Part shown: positions 1 through 13,887 of the stretch, in pieces
Position numbering within the stretch: the first letter of the stretch is position 1
How the letters are laid out: each line of letters starts with the position of its first letter
Assembly: GCA_013396915.1 (NCBI GenBank)
Contig: VWZL01000632.1
Coordinates: forward strand, 62,001-126,000
Origin: Stercorarius parasiticus
Taxonomy: Eukaryota > Chordata > Aves > Charadriiformes > Stercorariidae
Length of the DNA stretch: 64,000 bases
Direction of reading: 5' to 3'
Position numbers and translations under genes: made by a program
Notes under the pieces: generated by a model
What the model was told of the DNA's origin: nothing
Databases searched by the model: none
The model's input: only the letters and a program-made list of their open reading frames with translations

Positions 1-10
1 TATTTCCTCT

Positions 11-350
11 AATCCCATTGTTCAAATACATTTTTCAGTAATCAACAATTTTGAAAATCCATACTCGTGCAAAAAGTTATAGAGCAGCTACTACTGCAGA
101 AATGAATAGGTATACAAAGTATTTGTATGAAGACAGGATATAGGTTGTCTTTATGAAACGTATATAGTTTATTACAGTTACCTTTGTACAAGGGCAGTAT
201 TTTAGGGTTATAGACATAATTATTCACATCTCTTTCAACTCTGAAGTGCTCAGCTTTTCAAAGTTGTTAAAGCATTTTTGTATTAAATGTTGATTATGAA
301 TTGTGGTTGGTAGAAAAAAAAAAAACAAAACAAAACAAAAATCCCATTGT
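11..350 (+). mobile_element. Candidate retroinsertion: A-tailed segment with 11-bp direct repeats
   Basis: The same 11 bases, AATCCCATTGT, occur at 11-21 and 340-350. The enclosed segment (22-339) ends in an A-rich tail (314-339, A12 then CAAAA units), and an ATTAAA poly(A)-like hexamer lies at 282-287, 27 bases before the tail. This is the layout of a processed transcript 3' end inserted with a target-site duplication. The first two A's of the right repeat could belong to the tail. The source gene is not recognised. Confidence 0.5.
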
Positions 351-3300
351 AATTTTTGCAGTAAAAATAAACTTCCTGAAGTTCTCAAAGGGGATGCTTC
401 TCTGCTTTTTTGTTTCTTTGGAAATTGAGTTGAATTTTTATGGGTAACTTAGATGTTTTCTTTTGGTGTGTGTGAAGTGTAGACAGCTGATAAACTCTTA
501 AGTAGATTTTATGTTCCATTCACTATGTCCAAACTACTATTCAGTTGATGAGGAAATGTCATGAGTACAAGTTACCTATACTTCTGTGTGTGCTAATGGT
601 TTTGACCTTAGAGGATTTTCTGTGTAAGAGAAAATTCTTTTGTGAAACCGTTGCGTTTTATTTGCACTAGAAAAGAATGCAATGGAACAAAAATCAAAGC
701 CAATGGTGACTTATTTATTTATTTCTTGAAGCAAGGTGTTTTGGTCTTCCCAAATTGCTGTCTTAAAGCAGTTCAATGGGAACGGGTCTCTATTTTAGTA
801 TTGCTGTACTATACAGCCAGTTGCTCCTTTATGCAGACTGTTTGTTGAAGTATACATTTTTACCAAAAGTAAAAGCTAATTGCAGGTTGTGATTTTGGAT
901 GATTGCTGAGATAATGATTCTTATGAAATGGTTCCCGGGTTTCTGGTGCCTGTGTCTTCATGGAAGTTTTCTTTATCTGGTTTGTGGACACGTTACGTTG
1001 CATACTTTAAAAGGCCCATTAAAAACAATTGTCGGTGACTCCTGAGGTATGTCAGTGGTTTGTTGGTCAAGTAATTGATTTGGATGCTTGGTGTTGGTAG
1101 GATTCCTTTAGAAAATAACCCATTGCCCTTCTCTACAACTTTCTGGAAATAAAATGACTAGATGACTAGAACCCGTAAAATGGTTGTAGGCTGCAGAGAT
1201 TAAAGTGATAACGTTTTCAAAAAACTCATGAACAATTTGTTAAGGATTACAGACTTATGAAGACATAATGAAAATTGTCTTACTCTTTTTATAATGAGAA
1301 TATGGAGATTTTAGGGAAAAGTTGCTTGTGAAGTATTTATTCATCATCATGTCAATATATGGAGGTAATAACTGATGGAGACGGATATTATTTTAGTATT
1401 TCTATTGGCTATTTTGAGTCTTTTTGTCCATCAAATCGAAGAATGAAATCCTAATGTAAATTTCTTTTTAACTGGTGACATATTTTCTTGACACATGCAG
1501 CATTTCTCGGGCATCCTCCGCTTGATCTCAGCTGTGGGTATTAGTGATGTTTGGAGATTGTAATTTGAAATGCACTAATGTAGTAAGTTTGCTTTCACTA
1601 TAGTCAAGAGAAGCAAATAATTTTGTTTGATATTGATATTTATGGGTTCTCTGAGAAACCTTTCTTAAAATTCAAATTTCTAAAAAATGTTTATGCAGAA
1701 ATGGTACCCTCTTAGTCAAAAGGATCTGCATTCTGTGCATATTCATTTCATTTCTGCTTGCTTTTTCTAGCTAAATTGCATTTTCATTTCTTTTTGCCTG
1801 TGTTAGTATTGCAGAACAAATAGAGATACTGGTGAGTGAGCTACATTCTATTCCATTTTGGGCACCATTAACGGAATTGTTAACCGCTTTATGACACGTA
1901 AGATTTTTGGTTTTAGTGATGTACCAGCAAGAAGGAGGTCAGATGTCTGTAAATGTGCAGTCCTTGCAGGAAATTAAAACTACTGTGAACTGAGCATGTT
2001 TAGTTTGACTGTTGTTGGGGTAGCAAGGAATCTAGTCTTTTTTTAATGAAGTCATTCTTGTAGTTGAGCTGTCTTTGTAGGGCCACTGGCTATTTTGCGT
2101 TATGGTAATTTCTCAGGAATAGCACCAAGAACAGGGCCTTTATAAGGCTATGTGTATAAATATTTAATAAGAAACAAGCTTCACAGTAATGAGTCAAAAT
2201 TGAAAGTAAGGCACAGGAAGTTGAAAAGCCTTACTCATGATATGCCAGATAATCTAGGAATAAAGTGCGGGTCTCAAGCTCAAGTCTAGTTTTCTAAATG
2301 TTGGACTATACTGCTTTGCTTGCAGCTGTTAATAGAAAAGTGGGTATGTCTTCACTGGCATTTTTTTTTGATTTATGATTTTTTTTTTTAATACTGCATA
2401 TATTTAGGTTTTTGACGTAGCTATTAAGGCAGTGTGGGTAGTTTCAAGAATACAAGCCACAAGTAAAATTAGTAGGTGCTTAGCTTGCACTTTGTTAAAG
2501 TTGTTTATCTTTCAATTTTCCAGAATTCTTTTTTTTCATCCCCTGTATAAATAGCTTCCTTCATTTTTGCTTTATACCAGTAACAAATAAACAGAAGTCC
2601 CACAAATGTTACCACAATGTGACTTAATGTAATTAGCTTTTTATTTTCTCTTGGTTGAATGCAGCAAGGTTTGGTTTTGCTTCAGAATGATGGGCATTTC
2701 TCAGTCCATGGACGGATACTTATTCGTCTTCTGTCTTTTTATGCTACAGATGGACACTATGATAGCAGTTGCTTCCTAGTGCAAAGTGTCAGAATGCAGA
2801 TTATTGTGCTTTAACAGAGAACTTTTATCATTTCTGCTTTGTGGTTAATGGAATAGTGAAGTTGGGAGTCTTAAATGAAAAAAACCCCTAAACTGATACT
2901 TTGGATTTTATTTATAGGGAGAATTCCAAAGAAATCTTGGAGGAGCAAACATTCTGAAGTTTAATGGTGACACAATATATTTTCATTAGCTTGGAGTCCC
3001 TCAAGTTTTACTTCCATTTATCATAATGGGCTCTAATGTTTTGATTTCACACATTTGAAAATCAAGTATTTATACCCGGGTAGCTCAGAACAAATTTTTG
3101 TCCCCAACTTCCCGGAACAGTTCTCAAAATGCCCGCTATAGTGATGAGAGCCCATTGTACTCAATGATGCTCAGTTACAGCTTGTATTCAGTCTGTGACA
3201 ATGTGTTCTTTACTGAATGGAAATATTTGAAATCTGACATGACTGATGATATAGTTATATCTTAAATCATGGAAAGTAATGAGAATTTAAGACTTCCGTG

Positions 3301-5685
3301 TTTTGTGTAAGAAAAATATATACACAGACTTTGAGAAGTTACTGAATCTTGACACTGAGGTACTGTGTGGGTTTTAGAAAGGAAGTGGCTTATTTCAGGG
3401 AAAAATGTGTCACCAGCAATGAAAAGTTTTTAAAAATCCTTTGAGATACCTTTTTGAGATTCTCCTCATACATACTGTACACCTACACTGGAAAAAGTGA
3501 CACTCCAGGCTTTTTCTGAGTTTTCTTTTATGGTCCCTTAACACTAGTTTGGTTTACTTTTTTTGGACAAAGTGTAAATCAATACAAAGTCAATCATTTT
3601 CACAGTTGACTATATCATGTATGAAAGTTGGGTGTTTTGCTCGGAAGCCAGGAGAGCTTACATAAAACTAAAAATGATTATGTCCTTTTTAGAACTTTGG
3701 GATTCCAAAAGAACCAGAGATCCTGGGGAAACAATAGCTCCACTTATTCTTACAGTGGCCTTCTTTCTCAGTCCGTTCAGGTCACGGTAAAGATGAACCA
3801 TCAGTTGGTTTTCTTTCTGTCTTTAGAAGGTAAAGTGAAGAATTTAATAGTTTTGCAGATGTGATTGCTGGAGTGCCAGGAAGATATGGTTGTAGTAACA
3901 TTTTTAAAAAATTCTGTAAAGTTTTAAGGATGAACAATTGCTGCTGTAGTGCTCTTTTGTGCATGAATTTAAACGTTTTAAGTCCTGCCTGAAGCTTACC
4001 CTTGAGTACTCAAAGATGGTAGTATTTCGCAGTTGTGAACCAATGCATTTGAGCTCTAGGAACTAGAAAGACATCTAAACATTAGAAGTATAGGCATATC
4101 AAATCCAAAATTGTGGGAACAGAAGAAACCGTTTCAAATATATGAGTTACTGATGAAAAGGAGCTTGAATGCTAATAGGAAACACATGTAAAAAATCAAA
4201 AATGAAGTTCAAAGGTAAAAGCCAGGAAAGTGTAAACATGCAAGCTTAAAACACAAAATTACTTTACAATGTCTGTTTATGCTAGTTGTCTTTCGCTACA
4301 AATACTGTTGTTCCTTCTCTGTAAAATTTGAATTATCAATACCTACCTTATCTCTGTGCTGTCTTCTGTATGTGTTTCTGCAGTATCATACTTTATTATT
4401 CTATGTGATTCAATATGGTTATAGAACATATTAGTTGCATAGTCTAGTGTATTATGCCACATACATACCAACAGAAACGCCACCCACCCACTACTTGTGT
4501 GCCTCTGTTTGCACCTGAACGAATTTGTTCTTGGGTGACAAAATATTATCTGTTTTTCATTATCTCAGCTTCTGTATTCTTTCATAAAACTAGCATTTTG
4601 GTCTTCAGAGTGGACAGATACAAATGCTTAACATAGCAGGTTCCTCCCTGCTATTATAATTGTGACACTTAAAATGGCCATTAAACTTAAAACTCATGAG
4701 TTTACTGTGAGAATCCCTGGTAGAAATTCATGCTTAAAATGCCAAAAGCTTGGAAAATTAGGTAACTTTAATATGGGAAATACCTGTGTCTGTAGAAGCT
4801 GTGGTGCCAGTTGGCAGAGACATGGAAGAACTTTGACTGGTTGTTGCTTCAGTTCTTCTTCCATATTTTTATTGCATATCCATTTTAGGCTCAGCCTAAA
4901 TGGAAATTTTATATCTAATTAATTCCAAAATATGAGTTGCAGTTGTTTTTGGGTACTCCTTGTTTTGAGTCCTTGTTACACTTTTTTGTGGTTTTAGAAT
5001 CACATTTTCCTATTTTTAATGTTTTCCCTACTGCTGACCCACATAAACAGGAAAATGACTAACTTTGCTTGTCAACTAGGCAAGATGGTGAAACTGCATT
5101 ATACCCCAAGTGCTACTGAATGCTTAAGTTGAAAAAAGGAGGGAAAAGTGCCACTTGAATAATGTTTACTTAAAATCTTTAAGGCACAAATGCGATTTAA
5201 GTTGTATGCTTTTAACGCTATTTTTCTGATAACGTATGTATATGAACAAACTATTGTAAGGTTGTGGATGCCATCTGCGTGCGTGCAGGTACTGCTGTAA
5301 ATGTGAAGTGTCTAACTACTCTTTCACTGCATCAAGGAAGAGGAAAACATTAAGCAATGAACTTGAGTCCATGCAAGTTCTCTCAAAAGTCACGATAGAA
5401 TGAAACGCACTGCTTCAGACTGGCAAATGAACGTTTCCTGGCATTCATCTGCATCTGATAAATCTTGCAAAGCTTATTTAAAACTGTAGGTTATATTTTA
5501 CTGAAGTAAGTTTTTCTTCTAAACTCAGCTATGCAGCTTTTTATAAATCAGTTCTTGTCTCTTGAGTGATTCTGGCAATGAAGAATAGAGCCTCCAGTGC
5601 TACGTTTCACATCACATCTATATATAGGTTGTTATTTTCCAAATATAGGTCTCCCTTATTCAGATTGTGGCGATGTTCAGTCTCT

Positions 5686-5715
5686 GTTTTTTTGGTTTTT
5701 TTTTTTTTTTTTTGG
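5686..5715. repeat. Poly(T) tract
   Basis: Nearly pure T for about 30 bases, interrupted by GG. No flanking direct repeat was found to mark it as the tail of a minus-strand insertion. Confidence 0.85.
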
Positions 5716-8700
5716 ACATAAACAAGTTCATCTTTGATAACTCTGGAATTCAGGTATATGGTGCCACACTTTGGATGGTGCCAGAGGAGTTCATAAGAAA
5801 ATGTGGAGTAAAGAAATTTTCAGAGCAGTAATACACATAAATAACGCAAGTGTAGATAAGTAATGCAGATAATGTAAAATATGCTGCAATTAAAAAGGGA
5901 AAACTTAACTGGTGAAGAAATTTCTTATGCTGAAGGGTGGGGCAATTTTATAAACTTTTCCTAATTTTTTTTTTCCTAGGTTTTATTTTTTTAAATATAT
6001 TTTCTGCTTCTAAAGTTCTGGACTGTGGATAAATTCAGTACCCTTGATCAGCCTACTGCATTGATGCAGCTTGAGTTTTGTTTTGCAAGTTAGATTCAGA
6101 GATCTTTAGCAGTTTCGCACCTAGGTTTCAAAGATTCTTTGTCTGTAAATGTGTTGCCACTAACACATTTAAATAACAAAGAATGCTAAAGCTTTTCTTT
6201 CTCCGTATTCTTTGTATTTTTTAATAGCCATTGCTTCCTCTGCATTTTTGCTCTACCTCAAATGTACGCTGTTGTATGAACAGGGCAAGATAGCAGTGTG
6301 GCAAAGTAATTCTGTTAGTTTAGGAAATGAGCAGGGTGCCTTCGATTAGAATTAAAGGAAGCAGCAAAAGTAGATGTGGAGGCCTGTTGATCTTACAGAG
6401 AAGACAAACAGACAATTTGACAGAAACAAACTAGAAGAGAATTATGTGGCAGTAAAGCATGCCTTAGTAGTTTCAAACTGCTTTATCTAACAGCTTGCGT
6501 CTCAAACTGTGCTTTGAGAATGTGGTCATCCTCTCCTGTGGATGGATTTAGTTATTATTTGTCTTTTGTTAAAGACAGCTGCTGTTGAATAGGTTTGTTT
6601 GTGATCTATTGAACTTTCATCTGTGTAGCATTGAGGACAAAACTGAAATTATACTCTTTTTTTCCAAATGGCAGGAGTTGCTCAAGTTTAGGAGGTACAT
6701 ACAGAAAAAAGTCCTTTACAGCACAGGAATACCTGGAAGGTGTACCAGCAAGAGCTTCTAGTGGTAATGTAGCTAGCTATATCAGAAAAGCTGAGCTTTG
6801 AATCCCAGTAGTAAGGTAGAATAAAATTCTGGTTCTCTAGAATAATTATGACCCGTCAAGGTCTCTTCCAGTAGAGAGCAGTCACATATGGAATAACACA
6901 TCTTCATATACGCCATTGCTATGGACATGCTACCAAAAAGCAGTAGATGAGAACGTGACCAGACTTTAAGCCTCATTTCCTATTGTTTCTCTTCCAATGT
7001 TCCACCATGAGTGGAAAGTTGCATTAAGGAGAGGAGTAAGACTCTGGATTTATGGTGGGAAGATGTCTGATTTTAAATGGTACCTTATATCAAAAATAGG
7101 GAGAGCACACTGGTAAATAGCACATTGTAAAATGTAATCTTTAGTATTGAATTGGTAGGTTGTGAGCGTATTGTAGAAACGTCTTGTTTGATGATGCACC
7201 TACAGCCTTTGGTGTCATGATGTAAGAACACACTGAAAACAAAATTCAGCTAAAAGGAATCTTATGTGTTTTCTCCTGATGTTATTTTTTTAAATTGATG
7301 CTGAATGTCTACAGAATACTTAAACTGTCCCATCTACTCAGAAATAATTTAGAAATCTCATTTCTTTTTAATTATCTTAGGTTGAATTGGCTGTAAGTAA
7401 AAGTGTTAAAACTTTAAGTGGCGTTTCTGAAATTTCTATTGAAGAATTGTGATCCTGCAGTTAAATTTTTTTAAAAAGCTACTTAATATTTTGTAGTTGA
7501 GGAGTAATGGAAAATTGAACTAATGGCATAAAGCATCACCCCTTAATCTGAAACCTTGGAACGGTTAAGGAGGGGAAGATCAGGTACTCGATCAATATTA
7601 GTCTCTAATTTGGAGGAAAATAAACAAAGGAAAAACAGCACCTTGTTAATTACTTTGCTTGGGTTTGATAAGTGTATGTGTTTTGCTTCATTATTTTACA
7701 TTTAGTCCTCGTAAAACGAATACTATAAAAGGTGTATGTTCACTCAGCAGATTTCCTTTGAACAGATTGTGTGAAATGTTTAACTTTTACCTCATTTACA
7801 TGTGCAAAGGAGAACAATGTATTTTTAATGCCTTTTGTTTCCAATTTGTACTTTCTTAACATTTATTCTTTCTGATAGATTACAAATGGTAACAATCTAA
7901 ACATGTTTAACAGTTTTCTCTTCAAAGTAATTGTTCGGGTGACGTTTAAATGTGTGTATTAAATTGTTTTAAGATTCACAGCTTTTTAAAATAAACTCAG
8001 TTAATGTATCATTTAACTTTTTACAAGGTTATACATTTCTAGTAGCTTCATAAGTTTTGGATATTAAGAGGCTCGTTGGAATAGCAGAAGAGGTAGGATT
8101 TTCAAGTTACAGTACTTTTGAGCTATACCGTTTTGTAAAACTCTGTAAAATGTCCGATCTCCTACTCTATACTCCATCTTTTAATACAGCTCTTTTGTAA
8201 TGAGGGGCTTATGAGCTGCTAGGTCTGGAAGTTCTATGGGGCTTGTCAGCTATCAGAGGTACCTTTTGCATCATTCCATCAGTTGTATTCTTAGTTCATG
8301 TGAGCAGACATCTTGGTTTTTTTCTTTAAAAAATTTTATTTGTAACAGTTAACTACTTATCTTAAGTGAAGGCATCCACGTCCACAGCTGCAAATACTTG
8401 CTCTGAAAAAAATTCCCATTGTCTTGGGGTACGTGGGCAGATGCTGTTCTGCTAGACTGCCACTCTTAAAAAGTGAGAGCACCTAGTATGTGTATCATGC
8501 TAGTTCCTATTTCACTGCTTATTCTTGTTCCTTCAGAATTTTTTTTTCCATCCAGAGTAAAAGGCGTTGCTTATTCACTGAGGCCTCCCATAGAACGCAG
8601 TTGTTTCTGCAAAGCCGGCAAGCTTGTAGAATGTGAGTCTTGTGTTTTGCTGGTTTCGTCTTCATCAGAGCCTGCCTTCCAGCATCATTATTTCCATTCT

Positions 8701-11700
8701 GGTGAATACAGGCAGGTTTTTCCTTGTCACTTTCCTCAATTTATTAAAATCAATTATGGTCAAGAAACTCAAGCACTAAACATTGTTCTGTGACAATTCG
8801 GAAAATGACTGTGTCTACTTTCTTTGATCAAAATAATATCTTTTAATGATTTTTATTTTGGGATTTGTAATGGCACAATAGTTTTCACCACCTTACAGGG
8901 TTTTTTGGTCGGCAATGAATTTTTGTTTGTGTTCTTGTACCTAATATAGAGAGTTGCTGTCCTTTTTGGCACAAGTTTTTTTTATAAGATTATTTATGGT
9001 TCATGTAGAAGAAGTTCTGTAAGTTTATTTGTCTTTGTACCTTAGTATCTTTTTCTTCAATAGCAATTTTCTGTCTTAATGGGAGCAGAGCAATGTCCTG
9101 AAGCCGTTCTTGTTGAGTTCAAGTCTCCACTATGGTTATGGACTGTAGAATCTAACTAGCATTTAAGTATTTGTACCAAAAATGCGAGATAGGTCTGCTT
9201 TGAGTTCCGCATATGAACAAATACTGAACATACCACACAAAGTTGGTTGTTTCTCAACTGAGGCTTGTACCCAAAGTGGATTAGTAGTCTATAGTGAAAT
9301 ATTTTTTAATTGAAAGATTGTAGCTTGCCAAACTGCAAAAAACCCCACCAAAACCCAAAAAACTGTCAAGAGTCTGAACATTTACTGTGCTGTGGATGAT
9401 ATACGTATCATCTATAGTTTCTGTTGGTTATAGTAAGGATTTTGTGCCTAGTTTTACCAGATACCAGAGAAGTGTCCTAACTACTAGCTTGGGAAGAGGT
9501 CTCTAGCTCTATTGAGTAGGAGGTGGTGGGCATGGCAAGCATGATCAGGAAATCAGTTTTGTCATGATGCAAAGTAAAACCCCTTGAAATGTGAGCTGTT
9601 CCACATAATGTGCATCCATCTTTTCAGTCCCATTCCTGTTGGCAGTCCCATACCACCGTTCCTACTGTTCTTTACCTTTAATTAAATTCTAATGCATACC
9701 ATCATTTCCTTTCATCTTCATTTATAGTTTTCAAAATCGGAGTCTTTGGATGACTTTTTGTAAAATATGTAAATAGAGTATGTCTCTCTCTTGTCTTTTT
9801 AAGGAGAAAAAAAAGCAGGAATAAAAGGGGACGTCTCTCAGGATTTGCTATTTAATTACCATAACCTTGCACACAGAAATGCAAAAATCAATGTCAATCA
9901 GTGAGTCTGTCTCCCTTGTACTCATGAACAATTTCTATTTTTCATTATTAAATGCATTTGTGTTTCAATTTACAGTAAGGAGAGTGTGTGTGTATACATA
10001 ATGTCAATAATTGCTGTACTGCTGGACCTTGATTATTTTTTTTTTCTTTTAAACTGTGCTCAATCTGTTGAACATTTTTGATTCTTTGAAATCATGTCTT
10101 ATGTAAGTCCCTAAACTGTTTTTTTTCAATAGCTGATAAATTCTTGATATAATCCTAGGTTATTCTTTTGGTCCTCTGAAGCCACAAATCTTCCACTCTG
10201 AAATGTGCCCTATGCACATTGCAATCTGCACTGCCATCCCTGAAATCATGGAGGGCCATCAAGTAATTGTATTTTTCTTATACAGGGCTAACTTTGTAGA
10301 GAAATAAAGAAGTGAATGCATGGACAAGTAAAAACTTGCAAATTTGACTGACTTTCAAGAAAAAAATTGATTAATTCTCCCATAGATAAGTGAGCTCTCT
10401 GGCCCAGTGAGTGTCTAGTGTGGTTGTAATGTCACCATGAGAGGGGGGGAGTAGAAAATTCAGAGAACCTAGATTAAATTAAATAAGGCTTTAGCTAATC
10501 TTACCTCGAAGTTCTCATGACACTAAAAGTTTGCAAATTACAATTTTCTAGAACTTATAAATACTGAAAATACTTGCAGCTTCAACATACTTAATTGTGC
10601 ACGACTAGTAAATCTATTTTTCCTTCTGCAACTTTAAAAGGCCGTCTCATTAAGTGTGCAGAATGGTTGTGAGAGAGTTGAACCGATATAAGGTGATTTT
10701 ACTTTTAATATACTATCAACTTGCTAGTATGCTTTTTTTGTTCACTATTCTTCTTACATTTAAACTTCTGTTTCATACTGGAGTAATTTTGGTGCATAAA
10801 TAGATGTTGTGGATCAGGAAAGCTTTCTTTTGTAGAATGCTTGCACTCCTGCAATGCAATCAAAAGGAATGTACTTGCATAGATAACGTCAACCTATGAA
10901 AGGCGTGATGTTGTTTCTGAATTACCTGGATGATGTGCAGGCAAATAGCACCATCCTCTGGCATTATAATACTAGTTAAGAACTAAACCTGAAATTGCTG
11001 TCTGTTATTTTTGGAAATTCAATATAATTGTAATAGAATGTACATATTGTACTTTCAGTTTTACATACTCATTTTGGGCCAAGGTTTTAACAGAAATTCT
11101 GGTAATTTGCATGGACTCTGTGTATTCTGTTCAATTAGGTTACTGGCTGAAGGGGGTATCTTTTCAGGGTTATCCTGCCCATAGTGCTGACTCTGCTTTT
11201 TACATGACCATTTATGGTAGGAAGTTGCACTTCAGAAATATCCGACTGAGCTTTTTCTAAATCTCAGTGAAAGACAATTCACAGTCATTTAAGAAAAATT
11301 CGTTGAATTAGAAAACACCACCAACGACTTACGGTTGTGTATGTGTGGGGGAGTAAAGGTGCTGTTACAGAACAACTGCAAATGTCTAATAAATTATTTT
11401 TACAGCAGATCGTAGCTTCAGTTACGGATTGAGAAGGGGCACTGTTGGCATTGCTAGAGTGCAAAGCAATACACCTCCCCCAAATAAGGTTTCGGTAGTT
11501 ACAGGATGAGTTGTACTGAGTTACGATGATGTGAAGGACTGGATTTTAGTCCATTTAACTATAAGCAGTAGGCATGAGAAATACCACAGGGACATTCTTT
11601 TCAAAAACTTGACGGATGAGAAAGTCGCTGTTTTGATTGTTGTGAATTCCTATTGGACCTTTGCAATTTTACGTATCAGAAACATCAAAAGGAGGCAGCT

Positions 11701-11728
11701 GATGTTTGTGTAATCTCTAGAAGAAAAC

Positions 11729-11760
11729 AGACACACACACACAGAGGCCCCCCCCACCCC
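11729..11760. repeat. Short (CA)n followed by a C-run
   Basis: About seven CA units (11729-11743) are followed by GAGG and a C-rich run to 11760. This is an ordinary simple repeat within HBS1L intron 4. Confidence 0.85.
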
Positions 11761-12256
11761 AGTCCGCCTTTCTGTACAGCAGATCTCCTTTCTTTTACAC
11801 GGGGCTTAGTATTGACTTAGTGAAACTGGAAATCTTGAGTTTTACTCGAGTGACAGTACCTTTCTTTCCCCTAATGTATTAATTGTGAATGTAAACCAGA
11901 CCAATTATCTGTGTTTCTGGAAAGACCATACCAATGGTCTACGTATAAAGCTGAACTATGTGTTCCTTTGTTGACATGTGTTGCTTAAACGTAACTTCTT
12001 ACAGATAGATGCTGATTGGAATGTCGTGTTGAGCATCCAGGTACTGAGACATACAAGTTTAATTTGCTAAAACACTGAATGCTCCCAGTTGTAACAGAGG
12101 TCAGTAAAAAGTTTTATATAAAAATATATTTTACCATTCTCTGAGACATTAGGTTTCTGTGGGACATCAGATTCATTTAATTCTAAATTAAGTGAACACC
12201 ATTCAATGGAATGGTTGCAATAGAGAATCACAGAGAAAAAATAGCCTATTTTTTAT

Positions 12257-12293
12257 TATAGTTTATTTATAGTTTATTTATTAGTTTATTATA
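12257..12293. repeat. AT-rich tandem repeat
   Basis: About three imperfect copies of an 11-base ATAGTTTATTT-like unit in HBS1L intron 4. Confidence 0.7.
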
Positions 12294-13040
12294 ATATAGC
12301 TATTAAAAGGTAACATTAATTTTGTGCTGTTTGAGTATTTGAATACATGTGATTTGAATAAGTTCTGATGGCCAGAAAAGTTCCATAGGAAGGTATTTGT
12401 TTTGGGTAAGAAAAGCAAGAGTTTGCAGCAGTAGCTGACTGCTGTATTCTGTATCATTTCGCTTCAGTCAGGGAGGAAGTGTTGATGGCAAGAGAAATGG
12501 TGAGACTCCAGAAATTTTGGCTAAGTTCCAGGCAGGAAAGAAAGTGTGTTATTGCCTTGTTACAACACATTCCACCCCAACCACTTCAACCTGATCTAAT
12601 GTCAGTGTCTGTGTCCTTCTCATACTCTTATTTAGTCATGTTGAGATTTTTTTTGTTTATTTACCATTTGTGCCCTAAACACAGCATTTCCTCCTGTCGT
12701 TCCAAGTTTTTCACTGCAGTACTGTTTTTCCACTTTATCATTCCAAATTCCTTATCTAGCCATTCCTGGTTTCCTACCTATTTTACAGTCATTGGCCATG
12801 ATTATTTTCCACGTTCACTTTTTTCCACCCATGGTTTGTGTTCATTTTCAGTTCTGATCCTCTTCTGCTTCCTTTGTTCATGTTTAGCTCTGTGTGTAAC
12901 TTGTCACTGAGTATGTGGCCTCTTACTTTCTCACTCTCCTTACACACAGTTTTTCCCCAAGTTAGGCTGTCAACTAATGTTGTCAATCTTTTTGTGGTCA
13001 CTGTAGCTTTCATTTCATCATCTCTGCTTTATTGATTTTC

Positions 13041-13887
13041 ATTCTTGTAGTTCTTGTCTATCCTTGATAATCTGCTTGCTTGATAGTCTTGCAGCTTGCC
13101 AGTGCTCACTGTTGGTTTTCTCTCTTGCCCCCAAGTTTTGTTTACTTTTTATGATTATCTGAGGCAGATTCACGCCTCCAGTTTACTGATGTGGTAGGAA
13201 ACTATGGAGACCACAGGAGACATAGGATTTGCTTTCAGGTGACACAACCGAGTCCAGCCTGGTCAAATACAGCCACAGCAGCTACATATTGAATGTTGAT
13301 GAAGTATTCTGGGGATTTAGTTGTTGAAACTTAAGCCATAAGAGCTTGTGCAAGCTGTTTTCTAAGGCCAAATTGAGTGGATTTTCAGGTGAAAAGATCA
13401 CTTGAAAGGATTTCATTTATGCAGGTAATATTTTCTTCAGGTGCCGTTTTTGAAAATAAACCATTCTCTCTGATCTCTTCTCTTCCAGTTTCCCTGTTCT
13501 CCCTGTCTGGAAGGAAAAAAAATGTCAGCCCCAGGCAGGTACCTCACTTGAACAAATTAATTTTTGGACTAAAGAGTTCAACTTGCTGAAAGTTGCAAGC
13601 ATTGAAATTAAGCCTGAGCAATGAGAAGTGCCAGCTAACTATAACAGGCAAGGCTGCCAGCCCTTCTCACTGTGACTGCTGCACATCCAGTTGTTCCAGC
13701 TGCATGTAGTGAAGCAAACTGTTTCTGGAACTTCAGTCTTGGGGTAGCAAGTTGTGCTATTTGTTGTGGGCCACAGAGAATTGGCCCATGTTGGACATAC
13801 TCAGAAATACCACTTAATAGCCTGCTGTATCCCTCCTCCCTCCTGCTGTATCAAACCTTAAAAACAAAACAAAAAAATTCTTGTAGT
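13041..13887 (+). mobile_element. Possible second A-tailed retroinsertion with direct repeats
   Basis: ATTCTTGTAGT occurs at 13041-13051 and again at 13877-13887, directly after the A-rich tail AAAAACAAAACAAAAAAA near 13859-13876. The enclosed 825 bases would be the insert. No AATAAA is visible near the tail, so it is weaker than the candidate at 11-350. Chance matching in T-rich DNA is possible. Confidence 0.3.

Noticed and set aside
366..371. AATAAA just after the A-tailed segment, considered as the poly(A) signal of an upstream alternative HBS1L 3' exon
   Set aside because: AATAAA is common in AT-rich intron and no upstream coding sequence is visible in the window to support it.
4662..4922. 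Cys-rich 86-codon frame with a CxxC...CxCxxC pattern suggesting a zinc ribbon
   Set aside because: Spacing fits no known zinc-binding family, and it lies in intron with no flanking gene signals. A small imperfect inverted repeat at 4880-4903 is nearby but short.
12479..12910. 143-codon + strand open frame in the first HBS1L intron
   Set aside because: It runs through a pyrimidine-rich patch, so its translation is dominated by Ser, Phe, Leu and Cys. It resembles no family and has no splice or UTR context.
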